Source of the DNA: Mycobacterium sp. 852014-50255_SCH5639931
GTDB taxonomy: Bacteria; Actinomycetota; Actinomycetes; Mycobacteriales; Mycobacteriaceae
Assembly: GCF_001665605.1 (NCBI RefSeq)
Contig: NZ_LZSV01000026.1
Coordinates: 62,001 to 126,000, forward strand
DNA: 64,000 bases
Direction of reading: 5' to 3'
Below the pieces are notes generated by a model. It was not told the origin of the DNA, did not search any database, and saw only the letters and a program-made list of their open reading frames with translations. Positions 1-8,751 of the stretch are shown one piece after another. The translations under genes and the position numbers were made by a program. The number at the start of each line of letters is the position of its first letter. Within the stretch, counting starts at the first letter, position 1.

Positions 1-16
1 ACCACCACGGCTCTGC

Positions 17-1798
17 TCATAAGCCGTTGCGCCGGATCGTCCGCGGCGAAGCCGGGCGGTTGCCGCCATCGATGACATGCACGGGCAACTCGTCACCGGG
101 CTCCGGCCACGGCTGGCGGGCGAGCATGTCCTCGACGTTGACATAGCCTTCCTCGATCAGTCCAGCCTTGGCGTCGAGGATGCGGTACCACTGCTTCTGG
201 ATGTGGATGGGCTGTCCCTCGAGGACGATCACCCGCACGTCGCCGTCCTCGAAGTGGCAACGGCGCTGCACGGCTTCGAGCAGCTGCTCGTTGTGCAGGT
301 GGCCCTCGCCGAAGTTCCAGCCGACGAGCGGCCCGGCGACGATTTCACCCTCGCGGATCTTGTAATTGGCTTCGTCGTCGATGGCGCGAGGCACCAGGGC
401 GTTGAGCGCGCGGCCGTGCACGTGCATGGCCCGGAAGGCGGCGGTCTTGTCCGCCATGATCTCCGCGGTCTCGGGGTCGTAAAGCCGGGCCAGCTGGTTG
501 ATGACCAGGGCGGAGCTCTTGACGATCTCGGCGTCGATCTTTTCCTCGGCGCCGGCGCGGAAGCACCACACGCTGGATGCCCAGTTGCCGGCGTAATACC
601 TCATTGCGGGGAGGAACGAAATCTTCTTGGGGAACATGTTTCCCGCGATCACGATTGCCACCGCGGCGATGACGAGGGCCCACAGCAGCGGCGAACGCAA
701 GTCGGTGGCCTGGATCGAGGCATAGTGCCCGAACAGATAGAACAGCGAGAAGATGAAGAAGACGTTCCACTCCAACGGAACTCCCATCGGGAGGTTGGAA
801 ATGATGTTGAGGTGGAAGATCACCATGAATCCGATCAGGAACCACCGCCACGGGTGATCGCCGGCGAAAAAGACCAGCACCGTCGGAACCACGAATTCGG
901 CTGTGGTGCCGCCGACGTGGGCCATCATCTTCGGCAACCAGGTGGGACGCAGATCGTTGATGTGGTCGCGGTACAGCATGTGCTTGATCGGGTTGAACAG
1001 TTTGGGCCGCAGCAGCGCGTTATTGCTCGTCATTACCGACACCACATACGGGAAGTGGTGGTTGAGCTTGGATGTTGCGGCGCCCCACCACAACAACAGC
1101 ATGATGAGCTTGTATGCCGCGATCTGATCGGTGAACGGGAAGAAGAACACGAACAGCTTGAGCCAGTAGTGCTCGCCGCGCGCGGCCAGGAAAATGGTCT
1201 TGTCGCGCAGGCCCAGTACCGCCAGCGCGACGATCGTCGGGATGACGCGGACGGGGTCGATCAGGCCAACGTCGCCGACCGCGGTGACCGGCCCGCCGTG
1301 GCCGGGCGACAGCAGCGCCCACACCCCGCCGGCCAAAACGATTGCGTACAGCGCGACGTCGACGACGGTGCGGCTGTCACCGGCGGTGAACGGCACCTTT
1401 CCAGGCCACGCCGGCAGCCGAATCGTGTTGGGCCGCAGCCAGTACAAGATTCCGCCGATGGGCGGCATGAACCGTCCGGTCAGCGGGCCGGACCCACAAC
1501 CCAGGCCCATCACCTCGAACAGCAGCGTGAAGACGATGACCTTCTGGTAGACGATCGGCTGCGTCCACCAGTCGGCGATGCGGCCAAGCCCGCCGAGGCC
1601 CGGGGTCAGCGAGATGATCGCGGCGGGGACGGCGATGTACAGGGCGATCTTGATCAGGTACAGCAGATACACGGCATAGGGTGTCCCGAAGCCGTGTTCC
1701 GCCCAGTGCCGCGTCACGACCTGCAGCCGGGTGGCCCGGGGCAGTGTGGGCCAGGTCTTGCGATCGACGTCGGGAAGGTCCGGGGTCATGAATCCCAT
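17..1798 (-). CDS. DUF3556-family multi-pass membrane protein
   Basis: A 593-residue protein of unknown function. It matches from memory the DUF3556 family of actinobacterial transmembrane proteins, whose members are about 576-592 residues long. Hydrophobic segments near residues 44-66, 82-98 and 140-165 and several more up to about residue 400 indicate a polytopic membrane protein. The last 150 residues are hydrophilic and probably form a soluble domain. The first Met is preferred because GAGG lies about six bases upstream; a second Met three codons later is possible. It lies downstream of a small coiled-coil gene on the same strand, 141 bases away. No enzymatic motif was recognised. Confidence 0.8.
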   Translation of the reverse strand: MGFMTPDLPDVDRKTWPTLPRATRLQVVTRHWAEHGFGTPYAVYLLYLIKIALYIAVPAAIISLTPGLGGLGRIADWWTQPIVYQKVIVFTLLFEVMGLGCGSGPLTGRFMPPIGGILYWLRPNTIRLPAWPGKVPFTAGDSRTVVDVALYAIVLAGGVWALLSPGHGGPVTAVGDVGLIDPVRVIPTIVALAVLGLRDKTIFLAARGEHYWLKLFVFFFPFTDQIAAYKLIMLLLWWGAATSKLNHHFPYVVSVMTSNNALLRPKLFNPIKHMLYRDHINDLRPTWLPKMMAHVGGTTAEFVVPTVLVFFAGDHPWRWFLIGFMVIFHLNIISNLPMGVPLEWNVFFIFSLFYLFGHYASIQATDLRSPLLWALVIAAVAIVIAGNMFPKKISFLPAMRYYAGNWASSVWCFRAGAEEKIDAEIVKSSALVINQLARLYDPETAEIMADKTAAFRAMHVHGRALNALVPRAIDDEANYKIREGEIVAGPLVGWNFGEGHLHNEQLLEAVQRRCHFEDGDVRVIVLEGQPIHIQKQWYRILDAKAGLIEEGYVNVEDMLARQPWPEPGDELPVHVIDGGNRPASPRTIRRNGL

Positions 1799-1939
1799 GG
1801 GCGGCCTCGTTCGGTGTCGGAAGAACCAGTTGGCCCGTCAAATGTATCGGCACCGCCGCGCGGGTGTGGCCGAATCGGCGCGACGCACCCCTTCGCCGGT
1901 CGCGCGAGCAACGAAAATCGCTGCGCGATAGGCGAATTG

Positions 1940-2416
1940 CTACCGGACCGCGGAGCGGGGCCGCGCGGAGAGGGCTTGCGGGTCCCCCGGCGTCCGGCGG
2001 GCGAATCTGCGGCGCAACTTCTCGAGCATGCCGTCGAGATTGTCCCGGTCCTGTTCCTCGATCCGCGCCATGCGGCGAAGGTTGCAGACGGCATCGACGT
2101 CACCGTTGGCTTGGGCGGTGACGATCGCCTTCTGGTAGTCGTCGAGCCGCTGTTCGATGAGCCTGCGGTTCTGCGAGAGCAGCCGCACGAAGTAGTCGGC
2201 CTGGCGGTGGTCCGCCGCGTCCGGGGTGGCCGGATCGACGTCACCGGCCGGGCGCTCGGTGGCCGGTGCGGACGGCGAGGGTCCCGGACTGCGACGGACC
2301 GGTTCGGTGCGGACGACGCTGGCGTGGGGCCGCCGGGAGCGCCGGTCGTTGGGGCTACCCCTGCGCGCGCCACCCGAGCGGGCGTTGCGCTCGGGGGACA
2401 AACCGGCAACGTCCAT
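1940..2416 (-). CDS. Small hypothetical protein with predicted coiled coil
   Basis: A 158-residue protein that I do not recognise. The first 70 residues are rich in Arg, Pro and Ser and look disordered. Residues about 73-140 form a charged helical stretch (NRRLIEQRLDDYQKAIVTA and RMARIEEQDRDNLDGMLEKL) that should fold as a helical hairpin or coiled coil. Overlapping open frames exist on both strands, but only this one has an ordinary protein-like composition. It is divergent from the acyltransferase gene at 2607 and lies upstream of the DUF3556 gene. The start codon is uncertain because no strong ribosome binding site is visible. Confidence 0.6.
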   Translation of the reverse strand: MDVAGLSPERNARSGGARRGSPNDRRSRRPHASVVRTEPVRRSPGPSPSAPATERPAGDVDPATPDAADHRQADYFVRLLSQNRRLIEQRLDDYQKAIVTAQANGDVDAVCNLRRMARIEEQDRDNLDGMLEKLRRRFARRTPGDPQALSARPRSAVR

Positions 2417-2606
2417 CGGGTCCCGTTTCTCGAGATTTCACTGAGGGCGTCGTAACAATAGCGCCGGGAACCGGCGGGCACCATATCCGCAGACGCGGAA
2501 AGAGATAAACACCATGACGGCCGCCGCGCCCCGGTCGCTACCATCGAGGAACTCGACGCGGCTCCTCATACCTAGAGCGGCCTCGCGGGAGCGTCAAGGG
2601 AGGAAC

Positions 2607-3416
2607 GTGACCGACAACGATCACCCCGATGTCGGCGACATCGGCAAATTCGACCCCGTCTTGACCCAGCGCCTGATGAGCGTGATGCGCCCGGCCCTGA
2701 AGACATACTTCCGCTCAGAGGTGCACGGCCTGGGTTCGTTCCCGCCCGGCGGGGCGCTGGTCGTCGGCAACCACTCCGGCGGCATGTTCCCGATGGATGT
2801 CCCCATCTTCAGCGTCCACTTCTACGAGAAGTTCGGCTATGACCGGCCGATCTACACACTGAGCCATGACATCCTCATGACGGGCCCCACGGGCGAGTTC
2901 TTCCGCCGCACCGGATACATCCGGGCCAGCCGGGAGAACGCGGCCAAGGCCCTGCGGTCCGGCGGGGTGGTCATCGTCTTCCCCGGCGGTGACTACGACG
3001 CATACCGGCCCACGCTCTCGGAGAACGTCATCGACTTCGACGGCCGCAAGGGATACGTCAGGACGGCCATCGAGGCCGGGGTCCCCATCGTGCCCGCGGT
3101 GTCCATCGGCGGACAGGAGACGCAGCTCTACCTGTCGCGCGGCACCTGGCTGGCCGAGCGGTTGGGGGTGAAGCGCTTGCTGCGCAGCGCCATCCTGCCG
3201 CTGTCGTTCGGCTTCCCCTTCGGCTTCAGTGCGGTGATCCCGCCCAACCTGCCGCTGCCGACCAAGATCGTCACGCAGGTGCTGAAGCCGATCGACATCA
3301 CCGCGCAATTCGGCGATGACCCGGACGTCGACGCGGTAGACGAGCATGTGCGGTCGGTGATGCAGCAGGCCCTCAAGGACCTGGCCGCCAAGCGACGTTT
3401 CCCGATCCTGGGCTGA
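2607..3416 (+). CDS. Lysophospholipid acyltransferase family protein (Rv1428c-like)
   Basis: A 269-residue PlsC-like acyltransferase, expected to transfer acyl chains to a lysophospholipid or related glycerolipid at the inner membrane face. Residues 55-64 (NHSGGMFPMD) carry the catalytic His-Asp pair, spaced wider than the classic HX4D. Residues 125-131 (FPGGDYD) fit the glycerol-phosphate binding motif. An upstream ATG at 2514 is open, but the GTG at 2607 is preceded by AAGGGAGGAAC, an excellent ribosome binding site, and gives the N-terminus I recall for the Mtb protein. fadD12 starts four bases after the stop, so the acyl-CoA synthetase and acyltransferase are likely made together. Confidence 0.88.
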   Translation: MTDNDHPDVGDIGKFDPVLTQRLMSVMRPALKTYFRSEVHGLGSFPPGGALVVGNHSGGMFPMDVPIFSVHFYEKFGYDRPIYTLSHDILMTGPTGEFFRRTGYIRASRENAAKALRSGGVVIVFPGGDYDAYRPTLSENVIDFDGRKGYVRTAIEAGVPIVPAVSIGGQETQLYLSRGTWLAERLGVKRLLRSAILPLSFGFPFGFSAVIPPNLPLPTKIVTQVLKPIDITAQFGDDPDVDAVDEHVRSVMQQALKDLAAKRRFPILG

Positions 3417-3419
3417 ACC

Positions 3420-5039
3420 GTGGCCTCTCCGATCAATCAAGCCCTCGGGCTCATCACCACGCTGCGGCGCGCCGGCATGATCGCGCCGATGCGGCCCGAC
3501 CGCTACCTGAAGATCGCCGCCGCCATGCGCCGCGAGGGCATGGGGATGACCGTGGGCTTCGCCGGCGCGGCGCAACGCTGCCCGGACCGGCCGGGCCTGG
3601 TCGACGAGCTCGGCACGCTGACCTGGCGCCAGCTCGACGAGCGGATCAACGCGCTCGGCGCGGCGCTGCAGGACCTGCCCCCAGGCCAACCCAAGGTCGT
3701 CGGGATCATGTGCCGCAACCATCGCGGCTTCGTCGAAGCGGTGGTGGCCGCCAACCGGATCGGCGCCGACGTGGTGTTGCTCAACACGTCGTTCGCCGGA
3801 CCGGCGCTCGCCGAGGTGGTCAACCGCGAAGGCGTCGACGCCGTCATCTACGACGAGGAGTTCACCGAAACGGTGGACCGCGCGCTGGCCGACAAACCGG
3901 ACGCCACCCGCATCGTGGCCTGGACCGACGGGCACCACGAGCTGACGGTCGAGAAACTCATCACCGATCACACCGGCCAACAGCCCGAGCGCACCGGCCG
4001 CAAGGGCAGGATGATCCTGCTGACGTCCGGCACCACCGGAACTCCCAAGGGCGCCAATCAAACCGGCGGCAACGCCGGCATCGGCACGCTCAAGGCCATC
4101 CTGGACCGCACGCCATGGCGGGCCGAAGAGACGGTCGTGGTCGTGGCGCCGATGTTCCACGCGTGGGGCTTTTCGCAGTTGATCTTCGCGGCGTCGATGG
4201 CGTGCACGGTGGTCACCCGGCGCAAGTTCGACCCGGAGGCGACGCTGGACCTCATCGACCGGCACAAGGCGACCGGCCTGGCGGTGGTGCCGGTGATGTT
4301 CGACCGCATCATGGAGCTGCCGCCCGAGGTGCGAAAGCGGTACAGCTGCAAGTCATTGCGATTCGCGGCGGCTTCCGGCTCGCGGATGCGGCCCGATGTC
4401 GTGACCGCGTTCATGGACGAGTTCGGCGACGTGATCTACAACAACTACAACGCCACCGAGGCCGGCATGATCGCCACCGCCACCCCGGAGGACCTGCGCG
4501 CGGCACCCGACACCGCGGGCCGCCCGGCGGGCGGGACCGAAATCCGGATCCTGGACAGCGAATTCAACGAACTGCCCACCGGTGAGGTCGGCACCATCTA
4601 CGTCCGCAACGACACCCAGTTCGAGGGATACACCTCGGGCACCACCAAGGATTTTCACGCGGGGTTCATGTCGTCGGGCGACGTCGGCTACCTCGACGAG
4701 GCCGGCCGGTTATTCGTGGTCGGCCGCGACGACGAGATGATCGTCTCCGGCGGCGAGAACGTCTATCCGATCGAGGTGGAGAAGACGCTGGCGGCGCACC
4801 CCGACGTGGCCGAGGCCGCGGTCATCGGCGTCGACGATGAGCAGTACGGCCAGCGCCTGGCGGCATTCGTGGTCTTGAGCGCGGGCGCCCAGGCCACGCC
4901 CGAGACGCTCAAACAGCATGTCCGGGAAAACCTGGCCAACTACAAAGTCCCCCGCGAGATAGCCGTCCTCGACGAACTCCCGCGCGGCAGCACCGGCAAG
5001 ATCCAGCGCAACGAACTGCAATCTCGGGTCAACGGCTGA
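3420..5039 (+). CDS. fadD12: Fatty-acyl-CoA/AMP synthetase FadD12
   Basis: A 539-residue member of the AMP-binding adenylation superfamily, orthologous to Mtb Rv1427c. It activates a fatty acid with ATP to acyl-AMP and then to acyl-CoA. The P-loop signature LLTSGTTGTPKG lies near residue 200, the YNNYNATEAG motif near 340, GDVGYLDEAGRLFVVGRDDE near 420 and the catalytic lysine in GSTGKIQRNE near 525. The start is GTG. The gene sits between an acyltransferase and the esterase lipO. Its stop and the lipO start overlap as TGATG, so the three genes look like one lipid-modifying operon. The substrate is not known. Confidence 0.93.
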   Translation: MASPINQALGLITTLRRAGMIAPMRPDRYLKIAAAMRREGMGMTVGFAGAAQRCPDRPGLVDELGTLTWRQLDERINALGAALQDLPPGQPKVVGIMCRNHRGFVEAVVAANRIGADVVLLNTSFAGPALAEVVNREGVDAVIYDEEFTETVDRALADKPDATRIVAWTDGHHELTVEKLITDHTGQQPERTGRKGRMILLTSGTTGTPKGANQTGGNAGIGTLKAILDRTPWRAEETVVVVAPMFHAWGFSQLIFAASMACTVVTRRKFDPEATLDLIDRHKATGLAVVPVMFDRIMELPPEVRKRYSCKSLRFAAASGSRMRPDVVTAFMDEFGDVIYNNYNATEAGMIATATPEDLRAAPDTAGRPAGGTEIRILDSEFNELPTGEVGTIYVRNDTQFEGYTSGTTKDFHAGFMSSGDVGYLDEAGRLFVVGRDDEMIVSGGENVYPIEVEKTLAAHPDVAEAAVIGVDDEQYGQRLAAFVVLSAGAQATPETLKQHVRENLANYKVPREIAVLDELPRGSTGKIQRNELQSRVNG

Positions 5040-6301
5040 TGCGCCGCCTCGTCCGCCCCCGGCCGCTGGCGCGCGCCACACTGGAACTGGCCAACGCCGC
5101 CAACGGATTACGGCCGCTGGCGCGCAAGGGCTACAGCACCGTGCTGGTCTTCTGGTTCGGCTGGCCGACGTCGGAGGTGCCCGGCGTCTATTTCTCCGTC
5201 TCGCTGCTGGACGCGCTGCGGCGCGCGCGGCGCGGCCACTTCGCGGGACGGCGCGGCAAGGCGGCGCTGGCCCTGACGGCCGCGTCGTGGGCGATCCTGG
5301 GGGTGATCCGATACCGCGCCATCACCACCCCCGGCCCCGTGCTCGAGGCCGGGCTGCGCGAGCAGCTCGGACACGATTACGAAGAGGCGCTGAGCAAGCT
5401 GCCGCACGCCAAGCCCACGCGCAGCGGGCGGCGCAGCCTGCCGCTGGGCAACACCGTGGCCCGCCGGCGCTACGTCGAGAAGACGAATGTGGTGTCCTAC
5501 GGCCCGAACGGCCGCGCGAACCTCGCCGACATCTGGCGCCGCCGCGACCTGCCGCGGGACGCGAAGGCGCCCGTGCTGCTGCAAGTGCCCGGCGGGGCCT
5601 GGATGATCGGGATGCGCCGGCCGCAGGCCTATCCGCTGATGAGCCACCTGGCCGCCCGCGGCTGGGTGTGTGTCTCGATCGGCTATCGCGTCTCCCCCCG
5701 CCACACCTGGCCCGACCACATCGTCGACGTCAAACGCGCGCTGGCGTGGGTCAAGGAGAACATCGCCGACTACGGCGGTGACCCCGACTTCGTCGCGGTC
5801 ACCGGCGGCTCCGCGGGCGGACACCTGTGCGCACTGGCGGCGCTGACCCCCAACGACCCGCAATTCCAGCCGGGCTTCGAAGACGTCGACACCTCGGTGG
5901 CGGCCGCCGTCCCGATCTACGGTCGCTACGACTGGTTCTCGACCGAGGGCGAAGGCCGCCCCGAATTCGTCTCCCTGCTCGAAAAGTTCGTGGTGAAGCG
6001 GGAATACGACGCGCACCGCAACGTCTACGTCGACGCCTCGCCGATCCGGCGGCTGCGGGCCGACGCGCCGCCTTTCTTCGTGCTGCACGGCTGCGACGAT
6101 TCGCTGATTCCCGTCGGCGAGGCCCAGGAATTCATCGAGGAGCTGCGCGCGGTGTCGAAGTCCCCCGTCGCCTACGCCGAATTACCAAGCGCGCAGCACG
6201 CTTTCGACATCTTCAGTTCGCCCCGGGCGCATCGATCCGCCGAGGCCGTCGCGCGGTTCCTGTCCTGGGTGTACGCGACGAACCCACCCGATCGCGACTA
6301 G
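5039..6301 (+). CDS. lipO: Alpha/beta-hydrolase esterase LipO
   Basis: A 420-residue serine esterase orthologous to Mtb Rv1426c, of the hormone-sensitive-lipase-like group. The nucleophile motif GGSAGG is near residues 255-260, the catalytic Asp in HGCDDSLIP near 352 and the catalytic His in QHAFD near 387. The oxyanion segment reads VPGGAWMIG instead of the usual HGGG. The N-terminal 120 residues contain hydrophobic segments (about 30-50 and 75-95) that may anchor it to the membrane. The start codon overlaps the fadD12 stop (TGATG), implying coupled translation. The 3' end is convergent with the WS/DGAT gene, 27 bases away. The natural substrate is unknown. Confidence 0.9.
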   Translation: MRRLVRPRPLARATLELANAANGLRPLARKGYSTVLVFWFGWPTSEVPGVYFSVSLLDALRRARRGHFAGRRGKAALALTAASWAILGVIRYRAITTPGPVLEAGLREQLGHDYEEALSKLPHAKPTRSGRRSLPLGNTVARRRYVEKTNVVSYGPNGRANLADIWRRRDLPRDAKAPVLLQVPGGAWMIGMRRPQAYPLMSHLAARGWVCVSIGYRVSPRHTWPDHIVDVKRALAWVKENIADYGGDPDFVAVTGGSAGGHLCALAALTPNDPQFQPGFEDVDTSVAAAVPIYGRYDWFSTEGEGRPEFVSLLEKFVVKREYDAHRNVYVDASPIRRLRADAPPFFVLHGCDDSLIPVGEAQEFIEELRAVSKSPVAYAELPSAQHAFDIFSSPRAHRSAEAVARFLSWVYATNPPDRD

Positions 6302-6328
6302 GGCTGATGGCGGCGACCCGCCGAGGAC

Positions 6329-7720
6329 TCACTCCCGCGCGGCGGCCTTCTCCAGCTCGGTGAGCGCCGGCTCGATGCGGTCGGCCATGTCGTCAATGTC
6401 GTTGGCCACCTCGGGCGTCGTCACGAAACCGAAGTCCAGATAGTCGGTGTAGGAGAAGCAGGTGATGTTCAGGGCGACGTCCATGACGGGCGGGCCGAGC
6501 GGCACCAGCGAATCAAGCCTGGCGCCGGCCATGTACAACGGGAACGGCGGACCCGGCACATTGGACACAACCAGGTTGATGGGGGCCAGGTTTCGCGACA
6601 ACCCACTGGCCGTGTAGGCCCGCGCGGCCAACTGCAGCAACCCCGGCGGCGTGGTCTCCGTCAGCCCCATGATCTGATGCGCCGACAGCGCCTTGGCCAT
6701 CAACTTGGCGTTCTGAGTGCTCTCGTGGATGGCCCGCAGCCGCTCGGCGGGATCGTCGACGTCGGTCGCGAGCGACACGGTCATCGAGCTCACCTTGTTG
6801 CCGACGTCGTCCTTGTCGTCGTCGGTGCGCGTGGAGACCGGGATCTGGGCGATGAGCGGCTTGGCCGGCAGCTCGCCGCGCTTCTGCAAGTACTCGCGGG
6901 CCGCGCCGGCCACGAGCGCCAGCACCACGTCGTTGAGCTTGACGCCGTAGGCATCTTTTACGGCCTTGGCCCGGGCCAGCTCGATGCGGCACCCGGTGAT
7001 CCGCCGGTGCGGCGTCACGGGCGCATTGAACCGCGTCTTGGGCGCCTCGAAGTAGCGCGGGGGCCGGTCGCTGCTCACACCCAGCGCGGCGATCTGCTGG
7101 CGCACGGTCTGCTCCATCAGCCGGGCGATGCGGAAGGGCGTCTTGACTCCGAGGTTGATGAGCGCACCCACCGCGCGCCGCTCCAGGCCCGGAATCTTCG
7201 ATCCCACCAGCGATCCCACCGTTTCCTGTTGCGGCGGCCGCGGTTCCGGCGTGACATCCAAAAGAATTTCACCTAGGCCGGCACCCGAGACGCCGTCGAC
7301 GATGGCGTGGTGCATCTTGGTCAGCGACGCGATCCGGCCGCCCTCGACGCCCTCGATCACCCACATCTCCCACAGCGGCCGGGCGCGGTCCAGCTTGTAG
7401 GACATCAACCGGCCCACCAGCTCCTCGAGCTCGCGACGGCCGCCCGGTGCGGGCACCGCGATGTGCCGGATGTGGAAGTCGACGTCCAGGTCCTCGTCTT
7501 CGACGAACCACGGCCGGTCCAGCCCGAGCGGCGCGCCGGTGACCCGCCACCGCAGCTGCGGCAGTTCGGGCAGCCGCTCGATGATCAGTTCGCGGAGCCG
7601 CTGGAAGCTGTATTCGGGCGCTTCCTTCGGGTCGCAAATCGCCAGTGCGCCCACATGCATGTGCCAGCCCGAAGTTTCGGCCGACCAAAACGCCGCATCA
7701 ACGCTTGAAAGCCGCTTCAT
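6329..7720 (-). CDS. Wax ester synthase/diacylglycerol acyltransferase (WS/DGAT), Rv1425-like
   Basis: A 463-residue bacterial WS/DGAT, expected to esterify diacylglycerol or long-chain alcohols with acyl-CoA to make triacylglycerol or wax esters. The catalytic HHxxxDG motif is present at residues 137-143 (HHAIVDG). The N-terminus MKRLSSVDAAFW and the C-terminal segment NLVVSNVPGPPFPLYMAGA are typical of the family. The start ATG has no Shine-Dalgarno sequence but is preceded by TACGGT and exactly six bases, so the mRNA is probably leaderless. It is convergent with the fadD12-lipO operon. Mtb has an extra small gene (Rv1424c) between this gene and whiA that is absent here. Confidence 0.93.
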   Translation of the reverse strand: MKRLSSVDAAFWSAETSGWHMHVGALAICDPKEAPEYSFQRLRELIIERLPELPQLRWRVTGAPLGLDRPWFVEDEDLDVDFHIRHIAVPAPGGRRELEELVGRLMSYKLDRARPLWEMWVIEGVEGGRIASLTKMHHAIVDGVSGAGLGEILLDVTPEPRPPQQETVGSLVGSKIPGLERRAVGALINLGVKTPFRIARLMEQTVRQQIAALGVSSDRPPRYFEAPKTRFNAPVTPHRRITGCRIELARAKAVKDAYGVKLNDVVLALVAGAAREYLQKRGELPAKPLIAQIPVSTRTDDDKDDVGNKVSSMTVSLATDVDDPAERLRAIHESTQNAKLMAKALSAHQIMGLTETTPPGLLQLAARAYTASGLSRNLAPINLVVSNVPGPPFPLYMAGARLDSLVPLGPPVMDVALNITCFSYTDYLDFGFVTTPEVANDIDDMADRIEPALTELEKAAARE

Positions 7721-7726
7721 CCCCCG

Positions 7727-7732
7727 ACCGTA
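7727..7732 (-). promoter_or_regulatory. -10 hexamer TACGGT for the WS/DGAT gene (leaderless)
   Basis: On the minus strand TACGGT is followed by six bases and then the ATG at 7720. In mycobacteria transcription starts about seven bases after a TANNNT hexamer, which here is the A of the start codon. No Shine-Dalgarno sequence is visible, as expected for a leaderless message. Confidence 0.55.
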
Positions 7733-7773
7733 GCCCCCGCCTACTCGTTGCGAACAGCAAATGACGCGACCAG

Positions 7774-8751
7774 TTACGCGTCTTCCAGCAAATCCGGCGT
7801 CACCGCCGACTCGGTGTCTGGAATGCCCTCGATCTTGGCCTTGCGGTCGGCCATCGACAGCAGCCGTCGAATGCGCCCCGCCACAGCGTCTTTCGTCATC
7901 GGGGGGTCAGCGAGCCGGCCGAGCTCCTCCAGCGAGGCCTGCCGGTGCTCGACGCGCAGCTTGCCGGCCGAGGCCAGATGGTCGGGCACGGTGTCGCCGA
8001 GAATCTCCAGCGCGCGTTCCACCCGGGCGGCGGCCGCGACCGCGGCCCGCGCCGAGCGGCGCAGGTTGGCGTCGTCGAAGTTGGCGAGCCGGTTGGCCGT
8101 CGCCCGCACCTCGCGGCGCATCCGGCGCTCCTCCCAGATCAGCCGGGTGTCCTGGGCGCCCATCCGGGTCAGCAACGCGCCGATCGCCTCCCCGTCGCGC
8201 ACCACGACCCGATCGGCGCCACGCACCTCGCGGGCCTTCGCGCTGACCCCGAGCCGGCGCGCCGCGCCCACCAACGCCAGCGCGGCCTCCGGGCCGGGGC
8301 AGCTGACCTCCAGAGCCGACGACCGTCCCGGCTCGGTCAGCGACCCGTGCGCGAGGAAGGCTCCGCGCCAGGCGGCTTCGGCGTCGCCGACGCTGCCGCC
8401 CACGACTTGGGCGGGCAGACCACGCACGGGCCGGCCGCGGTTGTCGAGCAGTCCGGTCTGGCGTGCCAGCGCCTCGCCGTCGTTGGCCACGCGCAGCACG
8501 TAGCGGGTGGTCTTGCGAATCCCGCTGGCCGACAACACATGCACGACCGCGTTATAGCCGTAGAGCTCGAAGATGTCCTTGCGCAGTCGCCGCGCGACGT
8601 TGCCCAGGTCCACCTCGGCCTCCACCACCACCCGACCGCCGACGATGTGCAAACCGCCGGCGAACCTCAGCAGGGACGTGACTTCCGCGCGACGCGCACT
8701 GACCGATTTCACGACCAGGCGGCTGAGCTCGTCCTTGACTTCGGTCGTCAT
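7774..8751 (-). CDS. whiA: DNA-binding protein WhiA
   Basis: A 325-residue sporulation/division regulator, orthologous to Mtb Rv1423. WhiA combines an N-terminal LAGLIDADG-endonuclease-like fold with a C-terminal helix-turn-helix (about residues 225-310, RQASLEELGRLADPPMTKDA). In actinobacteria it acts with WhiB-type proteins as a transcription factor for cell division genes. It is the last gene of the uvrC-rapZ-cuvA-whiA operon. The ATG at 8751 gives an ATGA overlap with the cuvA stop; a GTG two codons earlier is also open. The protein is near-identical to the Mtb sequence I recall. Confidence 0.95.
   Translation of the reverse strand: MTTEVKDELSRLVVKSVSARRAEVTSLLRFAGGLHIVGGRVVVEAEVDLGNVARRLRKDIFELYGYNAVVHVLSASGIRKTTRYVLRVANDGEALARQTGLLDNRGRPVRGLPAQVVGGSVGDAEAAWRGAFLAHGSLTEPGRSSALEVSCPGPEAALALVGAARRLGVSAKAREVRGADRVVVRDGEAIGALLTRMGAQDTRLIWEERRMRREVRATANRLANFDDANLRRSARAAVAAAARVERALEILGDTVPDHLASAGKLRVEHRQASLEELGRLADPPMTKDAVAGRIRRLLSMADRKAKIEGIPDTESAVTPDLLEDA

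Noticed and set aside
77..2455. 792-codon open frame on the plus strand across the DUF3556 gene and its upstream region
   Set aside because: It is the antisense shadow of the membrane protein gene in high-GC DNA; the translation is His/Gln/Asp-rich with no domain.
1786..2544. 252-codon open frame overlapping the coiled-coil gene
   Set aside because: The translation is Arg/Pro/Ser-rich without structure, and the overlapping 158-codon frame is clearly the better protein.
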